Below are positions 52,921 through 64,000 of a stretch of DNA of 64,000 bases, one piece after another. Positions within the stretch are counted from its first letter, which is position 1. The number at the start of each line of letters is the position of its first letter. Where the stretch lies: positions 1-64,000 of the forward strand of contig NZ_JMPP01000052.1 in the NCBI RefSeq assembly GCF_000735435.1, in the 5' to 3' direction. Origin of the DNA: Klebsiella planticola ATCC 33531 (GTDB lineage Bacteria; Pseudomonadota; Gammaproteobacteria; Enterobacterales; Enterobacteriaceae). Both the position numbers and the translations under genes were made by a program. The notes under the pieces were generated by a model. It saw only the letters and a list, made by a program, of their open reading frames with translations. It ran no database searches and was not told where the DNA came from.

Positions 52921-53853
52921 TTCCCCCTCCGGACGCTGCATCCCGGCAACCTGCGGCATCACTTCGCGCATCAGGTCGAGAAACTTTCGTAGCCGGGTCG
53001 GGTAATAACGCGCCCACGGATAGACCAGGTGGACCGGCAGCGAAGAGGCCCGCCACTGCGGAAATAGCTCAACCAACCGACCGGCGGCGATATCCTCCGT
53101 CACAGCCCAACTCGACACGATAGCAACCCCCAGCCCCGCCAGCGCCGTATTACGGGCCACATACACGCTATCGGTGCTCAGACAGGGCACAATACCAAAC
53201 GATATCTCCCGGCTATCCTCCTGATGCTGCAACTCCACTTCATGTTGATAAAAGGTACTGATGGCCACCCACGGCAGCCGCGACAGATCCTCAGGCATCG
53301 CTAATGCCGGATAGCGTGACAACAGCTGTGGGGCAACCACCAGACTACGCGGAACTTCGGCCAGCAGCACCGACACCGTGGCCGGGTCAACTTCAGCGCC
53401 CACCCGAATCGCGCAATCGATATTGTCACTGAGAAAATCGACGGTTTTGTCATTGAGCATCCACTCCACCGCCAGCTGCGGATAGCGTTGCAGAAAACTG
53501 ACCAGCGGCCCCAGCAGCTGCTGCTGACCAAAGGCATGAGGCGCACGCACGCGCAGTACCCCTACCGGCCGATCGTCAGCAATACTCATCTCGTCCTCCA
53601 GCGCCAGCCACGCATCCACCACCTGACGCGCGTGCTGATAACAGCGTTCACCATCATCGGTGAGCTTCATGGCATGCGTTGTACGCAGGATCAGTCGATT
53701 ACCGAGCATGCTCTCCAGCGACTGCAGACGGCGGCTGACCGTCGCCTGAGTGGTATCCAGCTGCCGTGCCGCCGAAGAGAGTGAACCGGCCTCGACAATT
53801 CGAATAAAGGTCCGCATCAGTTCAATGCGGTCTATACGCTCCTGCCTCTTCAT
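52918..53853 (-). CDS. LysR-family transcriptional regulator
   Basis: A 311-residue LysR protein: helix-turn-helix (GSLSSAARQLDTTQATVSRRLQSLE, about 25-49) and a periplasmic-binding-like sensor domain of the CrgA/AaeR/DmlR subgroup (VGVLRVRAPHAFG, DCAIRVG). The ligand is unknown. It is divergent from the MFS gene and probably controls it. The start at 53853 is preferred, with a GTG two codons upstream as alternative. Not at this place in E. coli, where flagellar genes lie. Confidence 0.88.
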   Translation of the reverse strand: MKRQERIDRIELMRTFIRIVEAGSLSSAARQLDTTQATVSRRLQSLESMLGNRLILRTTHAMKLTDDGERCYQHARQVVDAWLALEDEMSIADDRPVGVLRVRAPHAFGQQQLLGPLVSFLQRYPQLAVEWMLNDKTVDFLSDNIDCAIRVGAEVDPATVSVLLAEVPRSLVVAPQLLSRYPALAMPEDLSRLPWVAISTFYQHEVELQHQEDSREISFGIVPCLSTDSVYVARNTALAGLGVAIVSSWAVTEDIAAGRLVELFPQWRASSLPVHLVYPWARYYPTRLRKFLDLMREVMPQVAGMQRPEGE

Positions 53854-53962
53854 TATCACTTTCTCTATACGTTAAACGTATAACCGTTTTACCACCACGC
53901 TATCTACCGCGCCAGCGGCATTCGGGGAAGAATAGCGCCATCTCATCTACGAGGACTTCATC

Positions 53963-55177
53963 ATGACCCCGACTCCACTATCCTCCCGCGAGGCAGGCTG
54001 GATTATTTTTATACTCGCTCTTGGCGCTGGTTTTAGCGTTGCCTCTATTTATTACGCCCAGCCCCTGCTCCCGCTGATGGGCGCCAACCTGCACCTGAGC
54101 GTTGAAGGGATGGGCCTCGTCCCGACCCTGACCCAGGCCGGCTACGCGCTGGGCATTCTGTTTCTGCTGCCGCTCGGCGATCGCCACGACCGGCGGACGT
54201 TGATTCTACTGAAAAGCGCGGCGCTGGCGGTCCTGCTGCTGCTGTGTAGCCTGACGGACCAGCTCACTTCACTGCTGGTGGTCAGCTTATTGATCGGGAT
54301 GGCCGCGACGATGGCGCAGGATATTGTTCCGGCAGCAGCGATTCTGGCCCCGGCGGGTAAGCAGGGGAAAATGGTCGGGACGGTGATGACCGGTCTGCTG
54401 CTGGGAATTCTGCTCTCGCGGACCGTCAGCGGACTGGTCGGGGCGCTGTTCGGTTGGCGGGTGATGTATCAGGCGGCAGCTCTGAGTATCGCTCTCATCG
54501 GCCTGCTGATGTGGCGTATTCTGCCCCGCTTTGCGATTCACTCAACGCTAAGCTATCCGCAGCTGATGAAATCGATGGCGCACCTGTGGCAACGCTACCC
54601 TGCGCTGCGACGCGCGGCACTGGCCCAGGGCTTTTTATCCATCGCCTTCAGCGCCTTCTGGTCAACGCTAGCGGTGATGCTGCTCGCACATTATCAGATG
54701 GGTAGCGCCGTGGCCGGGGGATTCGGCATCGCCGGTGCGGCCGGGGCCCTTGCCGCCCCGCTGGCGGGTGGACTGGCCGATAAATATGGCGCGGGAAGGG
54801 TCACTCAGCTAGGGGCCGGACTGGTTACCCTTTCTTTCGCCCTGATGTTCCTGATGCCGCTACTGCCGCCACATGGTCAGCTGCTGCTGATCGGCCTTTC
54901 GGCGATCGGCTTCGATCTCGGTCTGCAGTCCAGCCTGGTCGCGCATCAGAATCTGGTTTACAGCCTCGAGCCGCAGGCTCGCGGTCGCCTGAACGCCCTG
55001 CTGTTCACCGGCGTGTTTATTGGTATGGCGCTCGGCTCAGTACTCGGCAGCCGACTATACGTGGTCGCCGGCTGGAACGGCGTCGTTGTCCTGGCCGTAG
55101 TTACCGGCGCGATTGCGCTCGTGATTCGTCTGCGGGAAAGCGCCCGTCTGGCATCCATAGCGCGCGCAGTGCGATAA
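53963..55177 (+). CDS. MFS transporter, probable exporter
   Basis: A 404-residue major facilitator with about 12 membrane segments. The loop 2-3 motif (GDRHDRRTLILLK) and its repeat in the second half (GGLADKYGAGRV) are seen, and the sequence resembles YnfM/drug-efflux type MFS proteins. Substrate unknown. GAGGA precedes the ATG. Paired with the divergent LysR regulator, an arrangement typical of inducible efflux. Confidence 0.85.
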   Translation: MTPTPLSSREAGWIIFILALGAGFSVASIYYAQPLLPLMGANLHLSVEGMGLVPTLTQAGYALGILFLLPLGDRHDRRTLILLKSAALAVLLLLCSLTDQLTSLLVVSLLIGMAATMAQDIVPAAAILAPAGKQGKMVGTVMTGLLLGILLSRTVSGLVGALFGWRVMYQAAALSIALIGLLMWRILPRFAIHSTLSYPQLMKSMAHLWQRYPALRRAALAQGFLSIAFSAFWSTLAVMLLAHYQMGSAVAGGFGIAGAAGALAAPLAGGLADKYGAGRVTQLGAGLVTLSFALMFLMPLLPPHGQLLLIGLSAIGFDLGLQSSLVAHQNLVYSLEPQARGRLNALLFTGVFIGMALGSVLGSRLYVVAGWNGVVVLAVVTGAIALVIRLRESARLASIARAVR

Positions 55178-55206
55178 AAAAACCCGCTCCGCAATGCGGA
55201 ACGGGT
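55175..55206 (-). terminator. terminator between MFS gene and murJ
   Basis: Acccg...tccgc-aat-gcgga...cgggt; on the minus strand it is followed by T7, serving murJ. It may also end the MFS transcript. Confidence 0.82.
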
Positions 55207-55229
55207 CTCTTTCAATCCGGCGTATGGCG

Positions 55230-56867
<1,638 letters not shown>

Positions 56868-56877
56868 TTACAACCAA

Positions 56878-57801
56878 TTATTCACTCATTGCCTCGCGCC
56901 AGAGTTTTTCGACCACCCGTTGGGCCAACAGCGCCTGTTCACCCGCAGTTTCCGGAACCGTCTGATTTTGCACGCATTCGATGAAGTGGCGCGCGCAGCC
57001 GACAAACCCGCGTTGCTCCAGCGTGGTTTGCCAGCCCGGAACCGGGCGCATAATCACCCCCTGACCGCGCTCTTCCTGCCATTCGCGCATATCGCAGACG
57101 GCGTACAGTCCGCCGTCAGTTACGGCCTGCACCCACTCCCGCTGACTACCGGCACGCCGGTGCATACTGGTGGTGACCTCCAGTTGAGGCGTGCTGAAGT
57201 GGTGTTCGGCATAGAGCATTTCGCCCTGGGACGTGGTTTGCAGCGAGCCGCCGCTCAGGCGCGCGGTACCGCCCGCCAGCCACAGCGCAGTATCCACCAC
57301 ATGCAGATAATCATCCAGCAACGTAAAACGCAGATCGTGGCCGACGCTGTCGCTGCGATGTTTATCCATGCGCAGCGATGCGGCGCTGCCCATCTGCGTT
57401 TTGAGTTCACGATACAGCGGCGCAAAGCGACGGTTAAAACCGACCATCAGCGTGAGCTTGCGGCGCGCCGCCAGTTCGACCAGCGACTCTGCCTCATTCA
57501 GCTTGTCGGCCAGCGGTTTATCCACGCACACATGCACCCCGGCATTCAACAGGCGGCTGACCACCTCAAAATGCGAGGCCGTTGAAGTATGCACAAAGAC
57601 CGCATCGCACTGCGCCGCCAGCTGCTCCAGCGAGTCGGCATAGGGAATGCGCCAGCCCTCACAGATACGCAGCGCTTTCTCTTTACCCGGCGACCAGGCC
57701 GCCTGCAGCGTCCAACCGTCTGCGGCACCCAGCACCGGCAGCCAGGCCTTCTGCGCAATGCCCCCTAACCCCACCACGCCAATGCGTAATTTCGCGGTCA
57801 C
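56878..57801 (-). CDS. mviM: MviM, Gfo/Idh/MocA-family oxidoreductase
   Basis: A predicted NAD(P)-dependent oxidoreductase of 307 residues. N-terminal Rossmann motif IGVVGLGGIAQKAWLPVL, the family motif VDKPLADKLNEAESL with EKP-type lysine, and a C-terminal alpha/beta domain. Substrate unknown despite the historical name linking it to murJ (mviN). It starts two bases downstream of the yceH stop. Confidence 0.92.
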   Translation of the reverse strand: MTAKLRIGVVGLGGIAQKAWLPVLGAADGWTLQAAWSPGKEKALRICEGWRIPYADSLEQLAAQCDAVFVHTSTASHFEVVSRLLNAGVHVCVDKPLADKLNEAESLVELAARRKLTLMVGFNRRFAPLYRELKTQMGSAASLRMDKHRSDSVGHDLRFTLLDDYLHVVDTALWLAGGTARLSGGSLQTTSQGEMLYAEHHFSTPQLEVTTSMHRRAGSQREWVQAVTDGGLYAVCDMREWQEERGQGVIMRPVPGWQTTLEQRGFVGCARHFIECVQNQTVPETAGEQALLAQRVVEKLWREAMSE

Positions 57802-57803
57802 GA

Positions 57804-58451
57804 TTAATCTCCCAGGTGAGCCAGCAGCGAGGCCAGCCGTTCTTTCAGTTCCGCGACTTCGCCTTCCAGCGCCTCAACCCGCGCGAGAAGATCATCGGCC
57901 GGCGGCGAGACGGCCTCAACGGCGGTAATAAGCGAGTCCATATCATCGCAGAACAGGTGCATATAGCGGGATTCTCGCTTCCCGGGCTCGCGCGGCAGAC
58001 GCGCGACGAAAGGCCCGTCATCCCGGGTTGCCAGCGTTTCCAGCACGCTCTCCACTTCCGCCATATCGCTAAAATCATGCATTCGCTGCGCCCGGCTGCG
58101 CAACTCGCCCGGGGTCTGCGCGCCGCGCAGCAGCAGCGTTGTCACAACCGCCACTTCCGCCGAAGACAGCTTCAAATCGCCAAATTCGGAATTACAAAAG
58201 CGCTGTTCGTATTTGGTTACCCGATTGCCGAAACCGCTGACGGTACGCAGGTAATGGCGTTTGACCAGGGTATCCAGCAGATCCTGAATATCACTTTCGC
58301 TGAGCGACATCACCGGCTCACGGTTAGTTTTCTGATTGCAGGCGGTCACCACCGCATTGACCGACAGCGGATACTGCTCAGGCGTGGTAACCTGTTTTTC
58401 CAGCAAACACCCGATGACGCGCGCTTCGTGTGCGGTTAACTGATATTTCAT
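57804..58451 (-). CDS. yceH: YceH, DUF480 winged-helix protein
   Basis: A 215-residue protein with two winged-helix domains (DUF480) and a C-terminal coiled coil ([20 protein letters not shown]). Its function is not established. It is sandwiched between rimJ and mviM with short gaps, so it is likely cotranscribed. Confidence 0.92.
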   Translation of the reverse strand: MKYQLTAHEARVIGCLLEKQVTTPEQYPLSVNAVVTACNQKTNREPVMSLSESDIQDLLDTLVKRHYLRTVSGFGNRVTKYEQRFCNSEFGDLKLSSAEVAVVTTLLLRGAQTPGELRSRAQRMHDFSDMAEVESVLETLATRDDGPFVARLPREPGKRESRYMHLFCDDMDSLITAVEAVSPPADDLLARVEALEGEVAELKERLASLLAHLGD

Positions 58452-58460
58452 GCTCTCTCC

Positions 58461-59045
58461 TCAGCGACCCGGAGTCCAGTCCGGTGTCGTCAACGCCGTC
58501 AGTACATGGTCACGCCACTGCCCGTCAATCAGCAGATAATTTTTGGCGTACCCCTCTTTTTCAAAGCCAAGACGAGCGAGTAAATCGCCGCTTCGTTGAT
58601 TATGCGGCATGTAGTTGGCCATGATGCGATGGATATGCTGCGTGCGCTGCATATAGCGAATTGCCGCGGTCAGGGCCTCAAACATCAGCCCCTGGCCTTG
58701 CCACTTCTCGCCAATGGAATAGCCAAGGTAGCAGGCATGAAACGACCCGCGGACCACATTGGAAAAATTTGCCACGCCGATAATCTCTTTCTCTTCCGGA
58801 TCGAGCAGCGCAAAATAGAATGCCGAGCCCTGCTTATGAAACTCGGAAATCATCGATAACCGCGCCTGCCAGCCAGAGGGGTAGCAGTGGCTGTCGTCGC
58901 GCACTGGCTCCCAGGGTTTTAAGAACCCTTTATTCTCCGCGTAATAATCGGCCAGACGCCAGGCGTCACGATCGTATACCAGCCGCACCACCAGCCTGTC
59001 CGTCGTCAAACGCACCTTCGGTACGTTACTGCGATAGCCAAACAT
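58461..59045 (-). CDS. rimJ: Ribosomal protein S5 alanine N-acetyltransferase RimJ
   Basis: RimJ acetylates the N-terminal Ala of ribosomal protein S5 and assists 30S assembly. It is a 194-residue GNAT protein with the acetyl-CoA loop [15 protein letters not shown] and a C terminus ending TTPDWTPGR. The start [13 protein letters not shown] at 59045 equals the family; longer in-frame extensions are not conserved. Divergent from mdtH. Confidence 0.95.
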   Translation of the reverse strand: MFGYRSNVPKVRLTTDRLVVRLVYDRDAWRLADYYAENKGFLKPWEPVRDDSHCYPSGWQARLSMISEFHKQGSAFYFALLDPEEKEIIGVANFSNVVRGSFHACYLGYSIGEKWQGQGLMFEALTAAIRYMQRTQHIHRIMANYMPHNQRSGDLLARLGFEKEGYAKNYLLIDGQWRDHVLTALTTPDWTPGR

Positions 59046-59273
59046 TCCCTTCTCCTGTTCCCCTGACTGATTACCTGCTCCCTTCACTATACCTGTCCTG
59101 AACGGTTGTGTGAAAACAGCAACATACCATTTTCTGCACCATCTCCCTTTTTCGATGAATAGACTCAATCGATCTTGCATTTTGATAAAAAAATATTGTC
59201 GCAAGGATGCTGGGAAAGTCAGCATCTTCCCCGCACACTATCCGGGTAACTCTTTATTTTCCCTGGAGGGGAA

Positions 59274-60482
59274 ATGTCCCGCGTATCGCAGGCAAGGAGC
59301 CTGGGTAAATATTTCCTGTTGGTCGACAACATGCTGGTGGTTTTGGGCTTTTTTGTCGTCTTCCCGCTGATTTCTATTCGCTTTGTTGACCAGATGGGCT
59401 GGGCGGCGCTGATGGTCGGGATTGCGCTCGGCCTGCGCCAGTTGGTGCAGCAAGGATTAGGCATTTTTGGCGGCGCGGTCGCCGATCGCTTTGGCGCCAA
59501 GCCGATGATCGTCACCGGCATGCTCATGCGCGCGGGCGGTTTCGCGGCGATGGCCGTGGCCCATGAACCGTGGGTGCTGTGGCTCTCCTGCATTCTCTCC
59601 GGGCTCGGCGGCACCCTGTTCGATCCGCCGCGCGCCGCGCTGGTGGTCAAGCTGGTGCGCCCGCATCAGCGCGGGCGGTTCTTTTCGATTCTGATGATGC
59701 AGGACAGCGCCGGGGCGGTGATCGGCGCCCTGCTCGGCAGCTGGTTGCTGCAATATGACTTCCGTCTTGTTTGTAGCGTGGGCGCGGCGTTGTTTGTCGC
59801 CTGCGCCGCGTTCAACGCCTGGTATCTCCCGGCGTGGAAGCTTTCCACCGTGAAAACGCCGGTTCGGGAAGGTCTGGGTCGGGTGCTGCGCGATAAGCGC
59901 TTTGTCACCTACGTTCTGACGCTCACCGGCTACTACATGCTGGCTGTCCAGGTGATGCTCATGCTGCCCATAATGGTTAACGACATCGCCGGTTCACCAA
60001 CCGCGGTAAAATGGATGTATGCCATTGAAGCCGCTATATCGTTAACCCTGCTCTACCCCATTGCCCGCTGGAGCGAACAGCGCTTTCGCCTGGAGCATCG
60101 GCTGATGGCCGGGTTACTGGTGATGACCATCGCCATGCTGCCCATCGGCTTGACCAGCAATTTACAGCAGCTGTTTACCCTGATTTGTATCTTCTATATT
60201 GGATCGATCGTTGCGGAACCGGCGCGGGAAACGCTGGGAGCCTCTTTAGCCGATGCCCGGGCGCGCGGCAGCTATATGGGCTTCAGCCGGCTGGGGCTGG
60301 CCTTTGGCGGCGCGTTTGGCTATGCCGGCGGCGGATGGTTGTTTGATGCGGGTAAAGCGCTGAATCAGCCCGAACTACCGTGGCTGATGCTGGGTATTAT
60401 CGGCCTGTTTACCTTCCTTGCCCTGTGGTGGCAGTTCAGCCAGAAGCGGTCGACATCCGGCATGCTGGAGCCACGTACCTGA
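59274..60482 (+). CDS. mdtH: MdtH, MFS multidrug efflux pump
   Basis: A 402-residue major facilitator, same length as E. coli MdtH, which confers norfloxacin and enoxacin resistance when overexpressed. About 12 membrane segments and the loop motif [14 protein letters not shown] are visible. Its start is preceded by GGAGGGGAA. Divergent from rimJ. Confidence 0.93.
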   Translation: MSRVSQARSLGKYFLLVDNMLVVLGFFVVFPLISIRFVDQMGWAALMVGIALGLRQLVQQGLGIFGGAVADRFGAKPMIVTGMLMRAGGFAAMAVAHEPWVLWLSCILSGLGGTLFDPPRAALVVKLVRPHQRGRFFSILMMQDSAGAVIGALLGSWLLQYDFRLVCSVGAALFVACAAFNAWYLPAWKLSTVKTPVREGLGRVLRDKRFVTYVLTLTGYYMLAVQVMLMLPIMVNDIAGSPTAVKWMYAIEAAISLTLLYPIARWSEQRFRLEHRLMAGLLVMTIAMLPIGLTSNLQQLFTLICIFYIGSIVAEPARETLGASLADARARGSYMGFSRLGLAFGGAFGYAGGGWLFDAGKALNQPELPWLMLGIIGLFTFLALWWQFSQKRSTSGMLEPRT

Positions 60483-60595
60483 CCTGAGGTTTAACGTAAG
60501 GCCTGTTTTCAGCATTTTCCGCTAGTGCGTCGAATGCTGGCAGGCCATACTGCTTTATGTCAGGATAAGTCCTGGCATGACCGTTAAGGAATCTA

Positions 60596-61156
60596 ATGAA
60601 AAAGATGTTTATCGTGGCCGCGCTCATTGTCAGCGGCCTTCTGAGCGGCTGTAACCAGCTTACGCAGTATTCAGTTAGCGAGCAGGAAATTAACCAGGCG
60701 CTGCAGAAACGTAACCATTTCGCCAAAGATATCGGCCTGCCGGGCGTGGCGGATGCACATATTGAGTTACACGATCTGACCAGCGCGATTGGCCGTGAAG
60801 AGCCGAATAAAGTGACGCTGAGCGGCATTGCCAACCTGGATCTGAACTCGTTATTCGGCAACCAGAAAGCCACCATCGATCTGAAGCTCAAGGCGCTGCC
60901 GGTCTTTAATAAAGAGAAAGGCGCGATCTTCCTGCAGGAGATGGAGGTCGTAGAGGCGAAAGTGTCACCTGAGAAGCTGCAATCCGTCGTGCAGACCCTG
61001 ATTCCCTACCTGAATCAGTCTCTGCGTAGCTATTTTAACCAGCAGCCGGCCTACGTCCTGCGCGAAGACGCCAGCACCGGCGAAGCGCTGGCGAAAAAAT
61101 ACGCGAAAGGCATCGAGGTGAAACCGGGCGAAATTATCATCCCGTTCACCAATTAA
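60596..61156 (+). CDS. yceB: YceB, DUF1439 lipoprotein
   Basis: A 186-residue lipoprotein with lipobox GLLSGC (Cys19) and a DUF1439 lipid-binding-like fold. Function not established. AAGGA precedes the ATG. It lies between mdtH and pyrC as in E. coli and ends in a strong terminator. Confidence 0.92.
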   Translation: MKKMFIVAALIVSGLLSGCNQLTQYSVSEQEINQALQKRNHFAKDIGLPGVADAHIELHDLTSAIGREEPNKVTLSGIANLDLNSLFGNQKATIDLKLKALPVFNKEKGAIFLQEMEVVEAKVSPEKLQSVVQTLIPYLNQSLRSYFNQQPAYVLREDASTGEALAKKYAKGIEVKPGEIIIPFTN

Positions 61157-61160
61157 TACG

Positions 61161-61186
61161 ACGGGCGCTGCGGCGCCCGTTTTTTT
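61161..61186 (+). terminator. intrinsic terminator after yceB
   Basis: Acgggcgc-tgcg-gcgcccgt followed by T6, five bases after the yceB stop. Confidence 0.92.
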
Positions 61187-61202
61187 ACGGAAATTGATGC
61201 AA

Positions 61203-61218
61203 AGGAAAACGTTTACGC
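61203..61218. promoter_or_regulatory. PurR operator of pyrC
   Basis: AGGAAAACGTTTACGC matches the PurR consensus (central AACGTT and A/T-rich flanks) and lies in the pyrC promoter, as known in E. coli. Confidence 0.8.
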
Positions 61219-61230
61219 TTATCCTTAGTG

Positions 61231-61271
61231 CCCGGCAAAAACAGCCCTGATGACTGACCCTATTAGCCGGA
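61231..61271 (+). promoter_or_regulatory. pyrC leader hairpin for pyrimidine control
   Basis: Ccggc (61232-61236) can pair with gccgg (61266-61270), which abuts the AG(C)-rich ribosome site before the ATG. In E. coli, CTP levels shift the transcription start so that only longer transcripts form this hairpin and block translation. The same design appears here. Confidence 0.65.
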
Positions 61272-61278
61272 GCTTTCC

Positions 61279-62325
61279 ATGACAGCACAATCCCAGGTAT
61301 TGAAAATCCGCCGCCCTGACGACTGGCATATCCATCTGCGCGATGACGATATGCTGAAGACCGTCGTGCCTTACACCAGTGAGTTTTATGGCCGGGCGAT
61401 CGTGATGCCGAATCTGGTGCCGCCTGTCACCACCGTTGAAGCGGCGATAGCTTATCGCCAGCGTATCCTCGACGCCGTTCCCGCCGGGCACGATTTTACG
61501 CCGTTGATGACCTGCTACCTGACCGATACGCTCGACCCGGCAGAGCTGGAGCGTGGATTCCACGCTGGCGTATTCACGGCGGCAAAACTCTACCCGGCCA
61601 ATGCCACCACCAACTCCAGCCACGGCGTCACCAGCATCGATGCCATCATGCCGGTGCTGGAGCGCATGGAAAAACTGGGCATGCCGCTGCTGGTTCACGG
61701 TGAAGTCACCCACGCCGAGATTGACATCTTCGATCGCGAAGCGCGCTTTATCGAAACGGTAATGGAGCCGTTGCGCCAGCGTTTACCTGGCCTGAAAGTG
61801 GTATTCGAACATATCACCACGAAGGATGCCGCCGAATACGTACGCGACGGTAACGAACTGCTGGCCGCGACCATTACTCCTCAGCACCTGATGTTTAACC
61901 GTAATCACATGCTGGTTGGCGGCGTGCGCCCCCATCTTTACTGTCTGCCGATTCTGAAGCGTAATATCCACCAGCAGGCGCTGCGTGAGCTGGTTGCCAG
62001 CGGCTTTAGCCGCGCGTTTCTGGGAACCGACTCCGCTCCGCACGCCCGCCATCGTAAAGAGGCCAGCTGCGGATGCGCCGGTTGCTTTAACGCGCCGACC
62101 GCGCTGAGCAGCTATGCCACGGTATTTGAAGAGATGAATGCCCTGCAGCACCTCGAAGCGTTTTGTTCACTCAACGGCCCGCGCTTCTACGGCCTGCCGG
62201 TGAATGACACCTTTGTTGAGCTGGTGCGCGAAGAGAGCACCGTCGTTGACAGCATCGCCCTACCGGACGATACCCTGGTGCCTTTCCTTGCCGGTGAAAC
62301 CCTGCGCTGGACGATGAAGAAATAA
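61279..62325 (+). CDS. pyrC: Dihydroorotase PyrC
   Basis: PyrC closes carbamoyl-aspartate to dihydroorotate in pyrimidine synthesis. The 348 residues equal E. coli. Zinc ligands are in [11 protein letters not shown], the carboxylated Lys in [13 protein letters not shown], His in VHGEVTH and [10 protein letters not shown], and Asp in [13 protein letters not shown]. Its promoter carries a PurR box and its leader a pyrimidine-responsive hairpin. Confidence 0.97.
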   Translation: MTAQSQVLKIRRPDDWHIHLRDDDMLKTVVPYTSEFYGRAIVMPNLVPPVTTVEAAIAYRQRILDAVPAGHDFTPLMTCYLTDTLDPAELERGFHAGVFTAAKLYPANATTNSSHGVTSIDAIMPVLERMEKLGMPLLVHGEVTHAEIDIFDREARFIETVMEPLRQRLPGLKVVFEHITTKDAAEYVRDGNELLAATITPQHLMFNRNHMLVGGVRPHLYCLPILKRNIHQQALRELVASGFSRAFLGTDSAPHARHRKEASCGCAGCFNAPTALSSYATVFEEMNALQHLEAFCSLNGPRFYGLPVNDTFVELVREESTVVDSIALPDDTLVPFLAGETLRWTMKK

Positions 62326-62360
62326 AAGCACTGCCCCTTGTTGTAAAGGTAAATCAGATA

Positions 62361-62376
62361 CTGTATAAATAAACAG
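62361..62376. promoter_or_regulatory. LexA (SOS) box of dinI
   Basis: CTGTATAAATAAACAG fits the consensus CTG-N10-CAG with the expected AT-rich centre, 22 bases before the dinI ATG. It predicts tight SOS control. Confidence 0.92.
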
Positions 62377-62397
62377 TATATTACACAGGGGGCAATT

Positions 62398-62649
62398 ATG
62401 CGCATCGAAGTGTCTATCGCCAAATCCACAGCCTTACCGAACGGCGCCTTAGAAGCGCTAAATAACGAACTCTCCCGACGCATTGAACAGCAGTTCCCGG
62501 CTTATCCAAGCCAGGTAACCGTACGCTTTGCCGCCAGTAACAATTTGTCCGTCATTGGCGGCCTGAAAGAAGATAAAGACCGGATAAGCGAAATCCTGCA
62601 AGAAACCTGGGAAAGCGCTGATGACTGGTTTGACCATGACGTATCCTGA
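62398..62649 (+). CDS. dinI: DinI, RecA-filament modulator
   Basis: DinI binds RecA filaments and tunes LexA and UmuD cleavage. The 83-residue protein ends with the acidic helix ISEILQETWESADDWFDHDVS that mimics DNA and contacts RecA. A LexA box lies upstream. Confidence 0.94.
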   Translation: MRIEVSIAKSTALPNGALEALNNELSRRIEQQFPAYPSQVTVRFAASNNLSVIGGLKEDKDRISEILQETWESADDWFDHDVS

Positions 62650-63036
62650 CGCCTCTCTGGCGGCATACCGCAGCAGAGTGGCGCTGACTCTGAACAAACA
62701 GAGCAGGCCAGTCTGAAGCAAAAGCCGCCGGAACATCGCGTCGGGTACAGCAAATTTAATTTGCTCCCTCATTGTGCTTTTTTTTGCCGGGTCGCCCCGG
62801 CTTTTTTATCCCCGTGTCAGTCTCAGACTTTTCTTCTTTCTCCTCATTATTTCCTTTAAAAATAACGATGCGCGGCACTAAGTTTGTGCAAAAAAGCACC
62901 AAACAGATGAAAGTTCGCCCTGTTTAATTTAATTTCTCGAGTTTATTCTTAACACCTGATATAATTAACTTGCTTCAAAAAATATGCATTAAACCTCGAG
63001 AATTGTTGTCTTTTAACATATGAATAAGGGGTTATG
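62650..63036. other. dinI-bssS intergenic region
   Basis: 387 bases without a gene. It holds a terminator at 62786-62808 and a long AT-rich leader before bssS (62860-63030), which may contain its promoter; I could not fix the hexamers. Confidence 0.6.
62786..62808 (+). terminator. intrinsic terminator after dinI
   Basis: Gccggg-tcgc-cccggc followed by T6, about 136 bases after the dinI stop. Confidence 0.88.
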
Positions 63037-63291
63037 ATGGAAAAGAATAATGAAGTCATCCAGACCCATCCCCTCGTCGGATGGGACATCAGCACCGTTG
63101 ATAGCTACGATGCAATGATGTTGCGCCTGCACTACCAAAACCCCACTCAAGAAAGCAGTAACGAAGCTGAAATTGGCCAGACGCTATGGCTAACGACGGA
63201 AGTCGCACGTCAATTTATTTCTATCCTGGAAGCAGGTATTGCGAAGATAGAATCAGGTGAATACCAGGCAAACGAGTACCGCAGGCATTAA
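63037..63291 (+). CDS. bssS: BssS, biofilm-related regulatory protein
   Basis: BssS (YceP) influences biofilm formation, indole/AI-2 signalling and cAMP-linked gene expression in E. coli; its mechanism is unclear. The 84-residue protein starts MEKNNEVIQTHPLVGWDIST, as in E. coli. A second ATG three bases upstream (63034) is in frame and possible. AAGGGG precedes it and a terminator follows. Confidence 0.94.
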   Translation: MEKNNEVIQTHPLVGWDISTVDSYDAMMLRLHYQNPTQESSNEAEIGQTLWLTTEVARQFISILEAGIAKIESGEYQANEYRRH

Positions 63292-63325
63292 TGATTATGC
63301 CGCGATCGATATATGCTAACTCAAC

Positions 63326-63355
63326 AGGCACCTGCGGGTGCCTGATTTATTTTCG
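63326..63355 (+). terminator. intrinsic terminator after bssS
   Basis: Caggcacc-tgcg-ggtgcctg followed by atttatttt. Confidence 0.82.
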
Positions 63356-63416
63356 GGCTTGTATATATGCAGGTTGTTAATTACCCTGCTAATAAAGCAA
63401 AAAACCGGAACAGACC

Positions 63417-64000
63417 ATGCAATACGACCTCATCATTATCGGCAGCGGCTCCACTGGTGCCGCTGCCGGCTATTATGCCCGCCGGGCTGGACTCAACGTG
63501 CTGATGACCGACGCGCACACGCCTCCGCATCAGGAAGGCAGCCATCACGGCAATACGCGCCTTATCCGTCACGCCTACGGTGAAGGAGAGAGATATGTCC
63601 CGCTGGTGCTGCGTGCGCAGACGCTGTGGGATGAGCTTGCTACCCTCAGCGGCGAGGCCGTCTTCGAACGCACCGGGGTGATTAACCTCGGCCCGGCAAA
63701 CTCGACGTTTCTCAGCAACGTTGCGCACAGCGCCCGACAGTTTCAGCTGGATGTTGAAGAGATGGATGCCCCAGCTATCATGGCCCGCTGGCCTGAGATT
63801 CGCGTACCGGAAGATTATCGTGGCCTATTCGAACCGGCATCAGGGGTTTTACGCAGCGAGCTGGCCATCGAAACCTGGATACGCCTCGCGCGCGAGGCGG
63901 GCTGCGCTCAGCTGTTTAATTGCCCGGTTACCGCCATACACCATCACCCGGATGGCGTGACAATCGACACCGCCGATGGCAGCTACAGCGGCAAGAAACT
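63417..64000 (+). CDS. solA: N-methyl-L-tryptophan oxidase SolA (3' truncated by window edge)
   Basis: SolA is a flavin amine oxidase of the MSOX family that demethylates N-methyltryptophan and sarcosine-like amines. The first 194 codons are present. The FAD dinucleotide motif [18 protein letters not shown] is at the N terminus, followed by the flavin-binding [15 protein letters not shown] and the [10 protein letters not shown] segment. The frame is still open at base 64000; the E. coli protein has 372 residues. It follows bssS as in E. coli. Confidence 0.94.
   Translation, partial: MQYDLIIIGSGSTGAAAGYYARRAGLNVLMTDAHTPPHQEGSHHGNTRLIRHAYGEGERYVPLVLRAQTLWDELATLSGEAVFERTGVINLGPANSTFLSNVAHSARQFQLDVEEMDAPAIMARWPEIRVPEDYRGLFEPASGVLRSELAIETWIRLAREAGCAQLFNCPVTAIHHHPDGVTIDTADGSYSGKK

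Overview
The window is a piece of an enterobacterial chromosome. Gene content and order follow the E. coli/Salmonella phoQ-to-solA interval, read in reverse for most blocks. Departures point to Klebsiella/Raoultella: no flagellar flg cluster between rne and murJ, an IutA-type receptor gene beside comR/bhsA, no fhuE between ptsG and hinT, no ycfT beside lolC, and REP repeats of the gcccggtggcg...ccgggcctac type. The genus is an inference from synteny and protein similarity recalled from memory; no search was run.

Layout. 1-8.6 kb: 3' part of phoQ, roxA, a REP array split by a REP-associated transposase gene (RAYT), pepT, and the potABCD polyamine importer operon. 8.8-13.4 kb is accessory: an acyl-CoA synthetase-like gene, an orphan OmpR-type regulator, and a divergent three-gene unit (membrane cytochrome b, Tat-exported molybdopterin lipoprotein, methionine-rich MxKDx peptide). 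The last block resembles periplasmic methionine-based hypochlorite defence and is the most interesting system here. 13.5-19 kb: cobB, nagK, lolEDC and an ERIC-like repeat. 19-24 kb: mfd, ldtC, two structured repeats, bhsA. 24.4-32.9 kb: comR, iutA-like receptor under a Fur box, ycfJ, ndh (FNR box), ycfP, nagZ, thiK, lpoB. 32.9-38.2 kb: ycfL, hinT, ptsG, ycfH, holB, tmk.

38-46.6 kb is the fatty-acid/phospholipid cluster yceD-rpmF-plsX-fabH-fabD-fabG-acpP-fabF-pabC followed by mltG-tmk-holB-ycfH, all on the minus strand. An ERIC-like element lies between rpmF and plsX. 46.7-53 kb: yceF, rluC, and rne with its long structured leader. 53-55 kb: a LysR regulator divergent from an MFS exporter, at the site where flagellar genes sit in motile relatives. 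55-64 kb: murJ, mviM, yceH, rimJ, mdtH, yceB, pyrC, dinI (LexA box), bssS and the 5' part of solA.

Most genes are housekeeping and intact. Oddities include a stop at codon 5 of the conserved potA start, duplicated REP blocks flanking the RAYT gene, a ten-base sequence shared by the leaders of two divergent genes, and a covarying hairpin repeat downstream of bhsA.
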